Notes under the pieces: model-generated
Told to the model about the DNA's origin: nothing
Databases searched by the model: none
What the model saw: the letters and a program-made list of their open reading frames with translations, nothing else
Source: Streptomyces sp. NRRL F-5135
GTDB taxonomy: Bacteria; Actinomycetota; Actinomycetes; Streptomycetales; Streptomycetaceae
Direction of reading: 5' to 3'
NCBI RefSeq assembly: GCF_000719775.1
Contig: NZ_JOHR01000020.1
Location: forward strand, 42,694-106,693
Length of the DNA stretch: 64,000 bases
Translations under genes and position numbers: made by a program
Shown here: one piece after another, positions 1-8,519 of the stretch
Numbering within the stretch: the stretch's first letter is position 1
How the letters are laid out: every line of letters starts with the position of its first letter

Positions 1-1
1 C

Positions 2-493
2 GCCGCCTGCCACGGCCGCTTCGGCACGGACGTGCTCGACCACCCCACCACGGTCCGGTTCTCCGCGATGCTGCGCGACGCCGTGCACACGGTCGCGCTC
101 GCCGTCCTCGCCGCCGGCGGCACCACCTCCCGTACGGCCCGGGAGACCGCCGTCGGCATCGTGCGCTCGGCCGGGGCCGAGGACTGCACGGAGGAGCGGC
201 TCATCGACCTGGTCGCGGCGCTCGCCGCGGACACCGGCCGGTTCGTCATGGACCCGGGCCCGTGCGGCGCGGCGCTCGCCATCGAGCTGCACGAGGCGCT
301 GGAGCCGCTGGCCCCGCACCTGGCGCTCGCCGGCCGGGAGTCGATCCTGTTGCAGGGCGCGCGGATCGCGCTGGCCGACGGGTCGTACAGCCCGGCGGAG
401 CGCGAGGTGCTGAGCATCGTCGGCGGCGAACTCCAGCTCTGCTCGGACGACACGGCGAGACTGCTGCTGGCGGCTTCGGCGACGCTGCCCTGA
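2..493 (+). CDS. TerB-like tellurite-resistance family protein, 3' part only
   Basis: The reading frame is open from the first bases of the window and stops at 491-493, so the true start lies outside. The visible 163 residues are helical, alanine- and leucine-rich, and end with a segment (LLQGARIALADGSYSPAERE) that looks like the acidic, metal-binding core of TerB-type helical proteins. A TerB-family gene upstream of recO is common in streptomycetes, from memory. The function is not established; the family is associated with stress and metal-related phenotypes. The internal GTG at 32 is not a likely start because coding continues in frame upstream of it. Confidence 0.6.
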   Translation, partial: AACHGRFGTDVLDHPTTVRFSAMLRDAVHTVALAVLAAGGTTSRTARETAVGIVRSAGAEDCTEERLIDLVAALAADTGRFVMDPGPCGAALAIELHEALEPLAPHLALAGRESILLQGARIALADGSYSPAEREVLSIVGGELQLCSDDTARLLLAASATLP

Positions 494-542
494 GGGCAGC
501 GGCCGTCCCGGCGCGGGGAGGCGCGCCGTGCGGGGACACGGG

Positions 543-578
543 GAAACGTCCTGCGGCGGCGAAACGTCCTGCGGCGGC
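543..578. repeat. 18-bp perfect tandem duplication
   Basis: The unit GAAACGTCCTGCGGCGGC occurs twice head to tail (543-560 and 561-578) in the gap between the TerB-like gene and recO. No function is evident. Confidence 0.8.
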
Positions 579-669
579 GCGGGAGGGTCGGGGAGGGCCG
601 CCAGGGGCAGGGCGGGAGCGGCGCGGCACCGTGGGAGGACGGTGGGAAGGACCAGCCCCGCCCGTGCGG

Positions 670-675
670 GACAAT
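670..675 (+). promoter_or_regulatory. Putative -10 element of leaderless recO
   Basis: GACAAT ends 7 nt before the ATG at 683, the spacing expected when transcription starts at the start codon. It also explains why the upstream in-frame ATG at 674, which lies inside the hexamer, is unlikely to be the start. No good -35 element is visible. Confidence 0.45.
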
Positions 676-682
676 GGCCCCT

Positions 683-1543
683 ATGAGTCTGTTCCGGGAC
701 GACGGCATAGTGCTGCGCACCCAGAAGCTCGGTGAGGCCGACCGCATCATCACGCTTCTGACCCGTGGCCATGGCAGGGTCCGCGCCGTCGCCCGGGGGG
801 TACGGCGTACGAAGTCCAAGTTCGGCGCGCGGCTGGAGCCGTTCTCGCATGTCGACGTGCAGTTCTTCGCGCGCGGCAGCGAACTCGTCGGCCGCGGGCT
901 GCCGCTGTGCACCCAGAGCGAGACCATCACTCCGTACGGTGGCGGAATCGTCACCGACTACGCCCGCTACACCGCGGGCACCGCCATGCTGGAGACCGCC
1001 GAGCGCTTCACCGACCACGAGGGCGAGCCGGCCGTCCAGCAGTACCTGCTCCTCGTCGGCGGCCTGCGCACGCTCGCCCGCGGGGAGCACGCCCCCCATC
1101 TGATCCTGGACGCGTTCCTGCTGCGCTCCCTCGCCGTCAACGGTTACGCGCCGAGCTTCGAGGACTGTGCCAGGTGCGGGCTGCCCGGCCCGAACCGGTT
1201 CTTCTCCGTCTCTGCGGGCGGGGTCATCTGCGTCGACTGCCGGGTGCCCGGCAGCGTCGTACCCTCCGCGGAGGCCGTCGGGCTGCTGAGCGCGCTGCTG
1301 ACCGGCGACTGGGAGACCGCGGACGCGTGCGAGGCGCGGCACGTCCGGGAGGGCAGCGGGCTGGTGTCCGCCTATCTGCACTGGCATCTGGAGCGCGGCC
1401 TGCGCTCGCTCAGATACGTAGAGAAGAACGACTCGCCCGGACACGCAGAGAAGAACGAGGAGACAAGAGCGCATGGCACGACGCGGAATCCTGGGACGCT
1501 CCAACCGCGAGTACCGGACGCCGGAGCCGCACCCCTCCGGTGA
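683..1543 (+). CDS. recO: DNA repair protein RecO
   Basis: RecO loads RecA onto SSB-coated single-stranded DNA together with RecF and RecR in homologous-recombination repair. The 286-residue product begins [20 protein letters not shown], the oligonucleotide-binding-fold N-terminus typical of actinobacterial RecO. A zinc-ribbon-like group follows (CARCGLPG and later ICVDC), then a helical C-terminus. I chose ATG 683 rather than 674 because homologues start at MSLF and a -10-like GACAAT lies just upstream. Unusually, the frame continues after the normal-looking end (LRYVEK) for about 38 residues and overlaps uppS by 71 nt. That tail may be poorly conserved. uppS follows in the same direction, so the two are probably co-transcribed. 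Confidence 0.93.
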   Translation: MSLFRDDGIVLRTQKLGEADRIITLLTRGHGRVRAVARGVRRTKSKFGARLEPFSHVDVQFFARGSELVGRGLPLCTQSETITPYGGGIVTDYARYTAGTAMLETAERFTDHEGEPAVQQYLLLVGGLRTLARGEHAPHLILDAFLLRSLAVNGYAPSFEDCARCGLPGPNRFFSVSAGGVICVDCRVPGSVVPSAEAVGLLSALLTGDWETADACEARHVREGSGLVSAYLHWHLERGLRSLRYVEKNDSPGHAEKNEETRAHGTTRNPGTLQPRVPDAGAAPLR

Positions 1544-2309
1544 GACGCCGCCGAAGATCCCCGGCGAGCTGATCCCCAAGCACGTGGCCTGCGTCATGGA
1601 CGGGAACGGCCGTTGGGCCAAGGAGCGCGGCCTGCCCCGCACCGAGGGGCACAAGGTGGGCGAGGGCGTGGTCCTCGACGTGCTCAAGGGCTGCCTGGAG
1701 ATGGGCGTCAAGAACCTCTCGCTGTACGCCTTCTCCACCGAGAACTGGAAGCGCACCCCGGACGAGGTGCGCTTCCTGATGAACTTCAACCGCGATGTCA
1801 TCCGGCGCCGCCGCGACGAGATGGACGAGCTGGGGATCCGGATCCGCTGGGTCGGCCGGATGCCCAAGATGTGGAAGTCGGTGGTCCAGGAGCTCCAGGT
1901 CGCGCAGGAGCAGACCAAGAACAACGACGCCATGACGCTCTACTTCTGCGTCAACTACGGCGGGCGCGCCGAGATCGCGGACGCGGCGCAGGCCCTCGCC
2001 GCCGATGTGGCGGCGGGCCGGCTGGACCCGGCGAAGGTCAACGAGAAGACGTTCGCGAAGTACCTGTACTACCCGGACATGCCGGACGTGGACCTGTTCC
2101 TGCGCCCGAGCGGTGAGCAGCGCACCTCCAACTACCTCATCTGGCAGAGCAGTTACGCGGAGATGGTCTTCCAGGACGTCCTGTGGCCGGACTTCGACCG
2201 GCGGGACCTGTGGCGGGCGTGCCTGGAGTACGCCTCCCGGGACCGGCGCTTCGGCGGGGCCCTGCCCAACCAGCAGACCGGGGCGGCCGCGGGCGGCGCT
2301 GGCGCGTAG
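1473..2309 (+). CDS. uppS: Isoprenyl transferase (undecaprenyl diphosphate synthase)
   Basis: This cis-prenyltransferase condenses isopentenyl diphosphate onto allylic diphosphates to make the polyprenyl carrier used for peptidoglycan and wall polymers. The 278 residues carry all hallmark regions: [17 protein letters not shown] near residue 30 with the catalytic Asp of the diphosphate site, [12 protein letters not shown], and the C-terminal substrate motif [15 protein letters not shown] followed by the EMVFQD segment. A GAGGAG ribosome site lies about 10 nt before ATG 1473. The start is nested inside the end of recO, which suggests translational coupling. A strong hairpin follows the stop codon. 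Confidence 0.96.
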   Translation: MARRGILGRSNREYRTPEPHPSGETPPKIPGELIPKHVACVMDGNGRWAKERGLPRTEGHKVGEGVVLDVLKGCLEMGVKNLSLYAFSTENWKRTPDEVRFLMNFNRDVIRRRRDEMDELGIRIRWVGRMPKMWKSVVQELQVAQEQTKNNDAMTLYFCVNYGGRAEIADAAQALAADVAAGRLDPAKVNEKTFAKYLYYPDMPDVDLFLRPSGEQRTSNYLIWQSSYAEMVFQDVLWPDFDRRDLWRACLEYASRDRRFGGALPNQQTGAAAGGAGA

Positions 2310-2339
2310 AGCCCCTTACGGCGGAGCGACGACCGAGGA

Positions 2340-2385
2340 AACCGGTGGGGCCCGTGATCGCGTCTGATCACGGGCCCCACCGGTT
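2340..2385. terminator. Bidirectional hairpin terminator between uppS and zur
   Basis: A 20-bp perfect stem (core arm ACCGGTGGGGCCCGTGATC, 2341-2359, pairing with 2366-2384) closes a 6-nt loop. It sits between the convergent uppS and zur genes and has no T-tract, as is usual in streptomycetes. Confidence 0.85.
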
Positions 2386-2499
2386 CTCCCGAGCGTCGTG
2401 CACGAGCCACGTCGTGTATGAGCCACACACCGGGCTCATGGACCGGGCCGGCGGGCCGGTGCGCGGGCCGACGCGTGGACCGGCCGGGCGCGCTCGGCG

Positions 2500-2949
2500 T
2501 CAGTTCCTGCCGGACGCCGCCGTCGCCTCCGCGCACTCCGCGCACGTGCCGAAGATCTCGACCGTGTGCGCCACGCTGACGTACCCGTGCTGTGCGGCGA
2601 TGGTCTCGGCCCACTGCTCGACCGCGGGCCCCTCGACCTCCACGGCCTTGCCGCAGACCCGGCACACCAGGTGGTGGTGGTGATCGCCGGTCGAGCAGCG
2701 CCGGTACACCGACTCGCCGTCGTTCGTCCGCAGCACGTCGACCTCGCCGGCGTCGGCCAGCGACTGGAGCGTGCGGTAGACCGTGGTCAGGCCCACCGAG
2801 TCGCCGCGGTGCTTGAGCATGTCATGAAGCTCCTGCGCGCTGCGGAACTCCTCGACCTCGTCGAGTGCCGCCGCCACGGCGGCGCGCTGGCGTGTTGATC
2901 GGCCGCGCACGGGGGCCGCGCTTGATCCACCGCTGGGCGCAGTCGTCAC
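2500..2949 (-). CDS. zur: Zinc uptake regulator Zur (Fur family)
   Basis: Zur is a zinc-sensing repressor that binds palindromes when zinc-loaded and silences zinc uptake genes. The 149-residue protein has an N-terminal winged helix (RQRAAVAAALDEV to TTVYRTLQSLADAGEVD), the HHHH-containing metal site (GDHHHHLVCRVCGKAVEV) and a second Cys pair (GTCAECAEA), matching Fur-family Zur. GTG 2949 is preferred over the longer open frame to 3102 because AAGGAGG lies 7 nt upstream and homologues start with MTTA. It is the last gene of the minus-strand znuA-znuC-znuB-zur series, 168 nt after znuB. The neighbourhood and the Zur-like boxes before znuA support Zur rather than Fur. Confidence 0.93.
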   Translation of the reverse strand: MTTAPSGGSSAAPVRGRSTRQRAAVAAALDEVEEFRSAQELHDMLKHRGDSVGLTTVYRTLQSLADAGEVDVLRTNDGESVYRRCSTGDHHHHLVCRVCGKAVEVEGPAVEQWAETIAAQHGYVSVAHTVEIFGTCAECAEATAASGRN

Positions 2950-3117
2950 AGGTGCCTCCTTGCCTCTGCCCGAGTCCGTCGGGCGTTGCCCGCTTTCAAC
3001 GGGCCATTCTGCCAGCTCGACCTCACACGGTGACATCGTCGCCGGACCGGCGCGCGGGGGTACGCCTCCGGGGGCGCCCGCCCCGCGCGCCCCATCGGCC
3101 ACCGTAGTCCCCGCGTC

Positions 3118-4047
3118 TCAGGTTGTGGCGCCGGTGCCGGTCGTGGCGGTCGTGGCGGTCGTGGTGGCCGGTTCCCGTTCCCCGGGGAGTTCGGCCTCCG
3201 TGTCGAGTTCGGCCTCCGTGTCCCGCGCCGTACGGGCCCGGCGACGGGCCAGCGGCGCGGCGAGCACGGTCAGCACCACGAACACGGCGATCGCCAGCAG
3301 CACGATCGTCGCGCCGGGCGGTACGTCCTGGTAGTACGAGGTGACCGTCCCGGCCAGGGTCACCGCCGTACCGATCACCACGGCGAGCACGAAGGTCACC
3401 ACGAACGAGCGGCTGACCTGCTGCGCCGCCGCCACCGGCACCACCATCAGCGCGCTCACCAGCAACAGCCCGACCACGCGCATCGCGACCGTGACCGTCA
3501 CCGCGGCCGTGACGGCGATCAGCAGGTTCAGCGCCCGCACCGGCAGCCCGGTGACCCGGGCGAACTCCTCGTCCTGGCTGACCGCGAACAACTGTCGCCG
3601 CAGCCCGACCGTCACGAGCACCACGAACGCGGCGAGCAGGGAGATCGCCGTGACGTCCGCGGGCGAGACCGTCGACAGCGAGCCGAAGAGGTAAGAGCTG
3701 AGATTGGCGTTGGAGCCGTTCGGCGCGAGGTTGATCAGCAGCACACCGCCCGCCATCCCGCCGTAGAAGAGCATGGCCAGCGCGATGTCGCCGCGGGTGC
3801 GCCCGTGCGCCCTGATCAGCTCCATCGTGATCGCGCCGGCGACCGAGACCAGCGTGGCCATCCACACGGGGCTGGCGGAGAGCAGGAAGCCCAGGCCGAC
3901 ACCGGTCATCGCGACATGGCCGATGCCGTCGCCCATCAGGGCCTGACGGCGCTGTACGAGGTAGATGCCGACGGCGGGCGCGGTGATGCCGACCAGCACG
4001 GCCGCGAGGAGCGCGCGCTGCATGAAGGCGGTCTGGAGGATTTCCAT
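3118..4047 (-). CDS. znuB: Zinc ABC transporter permease ZnuB (ABC-3 family)
   Basis: This is the membrane channel of the high-affinity zinc importer. The 309 residues contain about eight hydrophobic segments and the ABC-3 family landmarks IYLVQRRQALMGDGIGHVAM and RVVGLLLVSALMVVPVAAA. The C-terminal tail is cytoplasmic and low in complexity, with a duplicated DTEAEL and a Thr/Ala run, and is probably disordered. The start lies 3 nt beyond the znuC stop codon, so the pair is translationally coupled. Substrate assignment to zinc rests on the operon with zur and on the His-rich ZnuA; manganese transporters share the fold. Confidence 0.92.
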   Translation of the reverse strand: MEILQTAFMQRALLAAVLVGITAPAVGIYLVQRRQALMGDGIGHVAMTGVGLGFLLSASPVWMATLVSVAGAITMELIRAHGRTRGDIALAMLFYGGMAGGVLLINLAPNGSNANLSSYLFGSLSTVSPADVTAISLLAAFVVLVTVGLRRQLFAVSQDEEFARVTGLPVRALNLLIAVTAAVTVTVAMRVVGLLLVSALMVVPVAAAQQVSRSFVVTFVLAVVIGTAVTLAGTVTSYYQDVPPGATIVLLAIAVFVVLTVLAAPLARRRARTARDTEAELDTEAELPGEREPATTTATTATTGTGATT

Positions 4048-4050
4048 GGG

Positions 4051-4983
4051 TCAGGTCAGCAGTCCTGTGCGGAGCGGCTCGCCGGCCGCGTGCGGGTGGA
4101 CGTGGTCATGGCCGGGGAGGGCGTGCTGTCCGACGGCCCGGGGCGGTGGGCCGTCGTGGGTGACACAGCCGTCGCGCAGTACCACCGCGCGGTCGATCAG
4201 CGGCTCCAGGGGGCCGAGTTCGTGCAGGACGAGCAGTACGGTCGTGCCGGCCGCGACCTGTTCGCGCAGGGTCGCCGCGAGGATCTCCTGGCTGGCCAGG
4301 TCCACACCCGCCATCGGCTCGTCCATGATCAGCAGTTCGGGTTCGGCGGCCAGCGCCCGGGCGATCAGCACCCGCTGGTGCTGGCCGCCGGAGAGCGCGC
4401 TCACGGAGTCCTTGGCGCGGTCGGCGAGCCCGACCAGCTCGATGGCCCGCCCGACGGCGGCGCGGTCGGCCTTGGTGGGCCACCCGAGCCGCGTGCGGGA
4501 CAGCCGCCCGGCGGAGACGACCTCGCGGACGGTCGCGGGGACGCCGCTCTCGGCGGTGGTGCGCTGCGGCACGTAACCGACGCGCGACCAGTCGCGGAAG
4601 CGGCGCAGTGGGGTCGAGAACAGCGATATCTCTCCGGCCGTGAGAGGTATCTGCCCGATCACGGACCGTACGGCGGTGGACTTCCCGGAACCGTTGGCAC
4701 CGAGCAGGGCGACGACCTCGCCGGACCGGACGTGGAAGTCGATGCCGCGCAGCACGGAGCGGGAGCCGAGGGTGGCGGTGGCGCCCCGTACGGAGATGAC
4801 GGGGGCGGCGCCGGACTCCCCGGCGTCGTGCGCACGGGTCCGCTCGGCGGCGCCGTCGCCGGACGCCGCGTCGGCCCCGCCCCGGGTCTCGGACCTGGTC
4901 CCGGCCCCGGCCCCGGCCCCGGGCCTGGTGGTCGCGTCCTGTCGCGCGCCCGCTCGTTGCGCGCTCTCCGCAGAAATCGCCAT
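4051..4983 (-). CDS. znuC: Zinc ABC transporter ATP-binding protein ZnuC
   Basis: This is the ATPase of the zinc importer. Walker A (GANGSGKST), the ABC signature (LSGGQHQRV), Walker B (LLIMDEP) and the H-loop region (LVLHELG) are intact. Before the ATPase fold (starting at PVISVRGATATLG) there is an atypical Ala/Gly/Arg-rich extension of about 60 residues, encoded by repetitive GGCCCC-rich DNA near 4900-4925. I chose ATG 4983, which has GGAGGT 8 nt upstream. An alternative ATG at 5019 overlaps the znuA stop as ATGA and would add 12 residues. It lies between znuA and znuB in one operon. Confidence 0.92.
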   Translation of the reverse strand: MAISAESAQRAGARQDATTRPGAGAGAGTRSETRGGADAASGDGAAERTRAHDAGESGAAPVISVRGATATLGSRSVLRGIDFHVRSGEVVALLGANGSGKSTAVRSVIGQIPLTAGEISLFSTPLRRFRDWSRVGYVPQRTTAESGVPATVREVVSAGRLSRTRLGWPTKADRAAVGRAIELVGLADRAKDSVSALSGGQHQRVLIARALAAEPELLIMDEPMAGVDLASQEILAATLREQVAAGTTVLLVLHELGPLEPLIDRAVVLRDGCVTHDGPPPRAVGQHALPGHDHVHPHAAGEPLRTGLLT

Positions 4984-5015
4984 CTCAGGCACCTCCGATA
5001 CTGCTGCCGGCCGGT

Positions 5016-6038
5016 TCATTTCGCACCGAGTGCCTTCTCCAGCGCGTCGAGGTTGGAGTGCATGACCTCGAAGTAGTCACGGCCCTTGGTCTTGTCGGTG
5101 ATTCCCTCCAGCGGATCCAGGACGTCGGTGGTGAGTCCGGAGTCCCCGGCAAGAGTCTTGGCGGTCTTGTCGCTGGCGAGCGTCTCGAAGAATACGGTGC
5201 TGACCTTGTCGCGCCGCGCGATGGTCTCCAGTTCCTTGACCCGGGCCGGGCTGGGCTCCGATTCGGGGTCTATCCCGGCGATGGCCTCCTGCTTCAGCCC
5301 GTAGCGCTCGGCGAGGTAGCCGAAGGCCGCGTGGGTGGTGATGAAGGTCTTGGTGCCGGTGTCGGCGAGGCCCTGCTTGAACGCGGTGTCCAGCCCGCCG
5401 AGCTTCTCGACCAGGGTCTCGGTGTTCTTCTTGTACGCGGCGGCGTGGTCGGGGTCGGCCTTCTCCAGGGCGGCGCCGACGCCCTTGGCGACCTCGGCGT
5501 ACTTCACCGGGTCGAGCCAGACGTGCGGGTCGGCGCCGTCGAGTGCGTCCGCTTCCCCGCCGTGCTCGTCGTGGCCGTGCTCGTCGCCGTGCGCATCGGC
5601 GTGCTCGTCGCCGTGTCCGGCACCCTCCTCGTCACCGTGCGTGTGGCCGCCGGTCTCGGTGCCGTGCTTCTCCAGTGAGGTGAGGGAGGCCGCGTCGACG
5701 ACGTTCTCCACGCCCGACTGGGCGATGGCCTTGTCCACGGCGGGCTGGACGCCCCGTAGATAGAAGATGACGTCCGCCTCGCCGAGCTGAGCGGTCTGGC
5801 GCGGCTTGAGCTCCAGGTCGTGCGGCTCGACGCCCGGCTTGGTCAGGGTGGTGACGGAGACGTGTTCGCCGCCGATCGACTCCGCCAGGAACTGCATGGG
5901 GTAGAAAGACGCGGTCACCGCGACCTTCCCGCCGCCCCTGCCGGAGTCGTCGGTGGCGGCGCAGGCGGAGAGCGCGACCAGTCCGAGCGAGACGGCTCCG
6001 GCGAGGGCGGCGGTGGGTATAAGGCGGTGTGCGTTCAT
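5016..6038 (-). CDS. znuA: Zinc ABC transporter substrate-binding lipoprotein ZnuA
   Basis: This extracytoplasmic zinc receptor delivers zinc to ZnuBC. The 340-residue product begins with a signal peptide ending in a lipobox (LVALSAC), then the cluster A-I fold beginning VAVTASFYPMQFLAE. It has the characteristic His/Asp/Glu-rich loop (from GGHTHGDEEGAGHGD onward, about 33 residues) thought to capture zinc, and metal-site residues in GVEPHDLELK, DPHVWLDP and ITTHAAFGYL. I chose ATG 6038: the upstream sequence gives TTGACA, 18 nt, GAAAAT, 7 nt, ATG, which is a leaderless promoter, and no ribosome site is visible. ATG 6047 and 6056 are less likely. Confidence 0.93.
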   Translation of the reverse strand: MNAHRLIPTAALAGAVSLGLVALSACAATDDSGRGGGKVAVTASFYPMQFLAESIGGEHVSVTTLTKPGVEPHDLELKPRQTAQLGEADVIFYLRGVQPAVDKAIAQSGVENVVDAASLTSLEKHGTETGGHTHGDEEGAGHGDEHADAHGDEHGHDEHGGEADALDGADPHVWLDPVKYAEVAKGVGAALEKADPDHAAAYKKNTETLVEKLGGLDTAFKQGLADTGTKTFITTHAAFGYLAERYGLKQEAIAGIDPESEPSPARVKELETIARRDKVSTVFFETLASDKTAKTLAGDSGLTTDVLDPLEGITDKTKGRDYFEVMHSNLDALEKALGAK

Positions 6039-6075
6039 GACAGTCATTTTCAACAAAGTTGGAAACGGTTGTCAA
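6038..6075 (-). promoter_or_regulatory. Leaderless znuA promoter with two Zur-box-like palindromes
   Basis: On the minus strand TTGACA (6070-6075), an 18-nt spacer and GAAAAT (6046-6051) are followed after 7 nt by the znuA ATG. A 17-mer palindrome (6059-6075, TTGNNAACNGTTNNCAA) covers the -35 element. A 15-mer (6038-6052), close to the streptomycete Zur consensus TGaaAatgatTttCA, covers the -10 element and start codon. Zur binding here would block RNA polymerase directly. Confidence 0.75.
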
Positions 6076-6182
6076 CAAAGGTCGGTGATCGCTCTTCCCC
6101 CGCACCGATTTGATCCAAGGGGTGCGGCCGCCGGTAACCTGAATCATTCGCCTTTCCTCGTCGTCGTAATGAAGAGAGCACC

Positions 6183-7565
<1,383 letters not shown>

Positions 7566-7592
7566 TCCGCCGCTGGAACAGGGCGCGGATCC

Positions 7593-7628
7593 CGGAGGCC
7601 CCCGGTCATCAGTGACCGGGGGCCTCCG
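7593..7628. terminator. Hairpin terminator after glyS
   Basis: A 16-bp perfect stem (CGGAGGCCCCCGGTCA, 7593-7608, pairing with 7613-7628) with a TCAG loop lies 28 nt after the glyS stop and before the convergent TetR gene. Confidence 0.85.
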
Positions 7629-7678
7629 AGCCGTTGCCGGGGCCTTGCGCCGGGGCCTTGCGGTGCCGGGGCCGTCGA

Positions 7679-8407
7679 TCAGCCGGTGTCGAGGCCGTCG
7701 ATCAAGCGGTTGAGGAACCGGGTGAAGGTGGCCTTCGGGTCGAGAGGGCGGCCGGGAGCGGAGAGGGCTTCCGCGAGTTCCGGATGGTGGCCGTCCGCGG
7801 CGACGGCGGCCAGGTAGCGTGCCTCGGCCGCGACCCGGTCGGGTGATCGCGCGGCCGCGGCCTGTGCGATCTCGTGGGCGACGTGACCGGCCACGAATCC
7901 GGTGAGCTGGGCGAAGACTTCGAGCTTGGCCGCACCGTCCAGACCGGTGGGCCGCAACGCGGCCAGCGCGCGTTCCAGGAAGGCCAGGGTGTTGGGGCCC
8001 GACGTCCGCCGGGTGGCCAGTGCGGCCGGCAGCCAGGGATGCCGGAGCATGAGGGCGCGCTGAAGGCAGGCGATCGCCTTGAGATCGGTGCGCCAGTCGC
8101 CAGTGAGGGGGGTCGTCAGCGGGGGTTCACCGCTGACGTGGTCGACCATCAGCTCCAGCAGCGTCTCCTTGTCGGGGGCGTAGCTGTAGAGCGACATGGC
8201 ACCGGCGCCGACCTGTGAGGCGACCCGCCGCATGGTGACCGCGTCAAGTCCCTCCGCGTCCGCCAGGGCGACCGCCGCCGCTGTGATGGCCTCGCGGCTG
8301 AATGCGGGTTTGCGCCCTCTGCGGGGCCCGGCAGGCCGTAGCCAGAGTTCCTGGGGGTCGACGCCCGTGATGCCGGACCCAACGCCGCCGTCACCGCCAC
8401 CGGTCAC
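7679..8407 (-). CDS. TetR-family transcriptional regulator
   Basis: A 242-residue TetR-type repressor. The N-terminal helix-turn-helix spans FSREAITAAAVALADAEGLD to GAMSLYSYAPDKETLLELM. The C-terminal ligand domain resembles the TetR_C_1 type (RTDLKAIACLQRALMLRHPW). GTG 8407 is preferred because GGAGGGCGGAG precedes it. The longer frame to ATG 8494 would begin inside the 23-bp palindrome. It is divergent from the alpha/beta-hydrolase gene at 8520, and the palindrome between them is the obvious operator, so it probably represses both itself and the hydrolase. The ligand is unknown. Confidence 0.85.
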   Translation of the reverse strand: MTGGGDGGVGSGITGVDPQELWLRPAGPRRGRKPAFSREAITAAAVALADAEGLDAVTMRRVASQVGAGAMSLYSYAPDKETLLELMVDHVSGEPPLTTPLTGDWRTDLKAIACLQRALMLRHPWLPAALATRRTSGPNTLAFLERALAALRPTGLDGAAKLEVFAQLTGFVAGHVAHEIAQAAAARSPDRVAAEARYLAAVAADGHHPELAEALSAPGRPLDPKATFTRFLNRLIDGLDTG

Positions 8408-8482
8408 GATCTCCGCCCTCCCGCTCGGCCGCTGTGTCTCCTGACGGCACCCATCCAAGCATCTGCCGACGTGGCGTCTATC

Positions 8483-8505
8483 ATTCTCGTACACAGTACG
8501 AGAAT
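8483..8505. promoter_or_regulatory. TetR operator-like palindrome
   Basis: Perfect 10-bp arms (ATTCTCGTAC and GTACGAGAAT) flank a 3-nt spacer, in the divergent gap between the TetR gene and the hydrolase and 15 nt before the hydrolase ATG. Size and position fit autoregulated TetR operators. Confidence 0.75.
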
Positions 8506-8519
8506 AGGGGGAACGTCAC

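Noticed and set aside
8408..8494. ATG 8494 as start of the TetR gene
   Set aside because: It lies inside the 23-bp operator palindrome and lacks a ribosome site; GTG 8407 has one.
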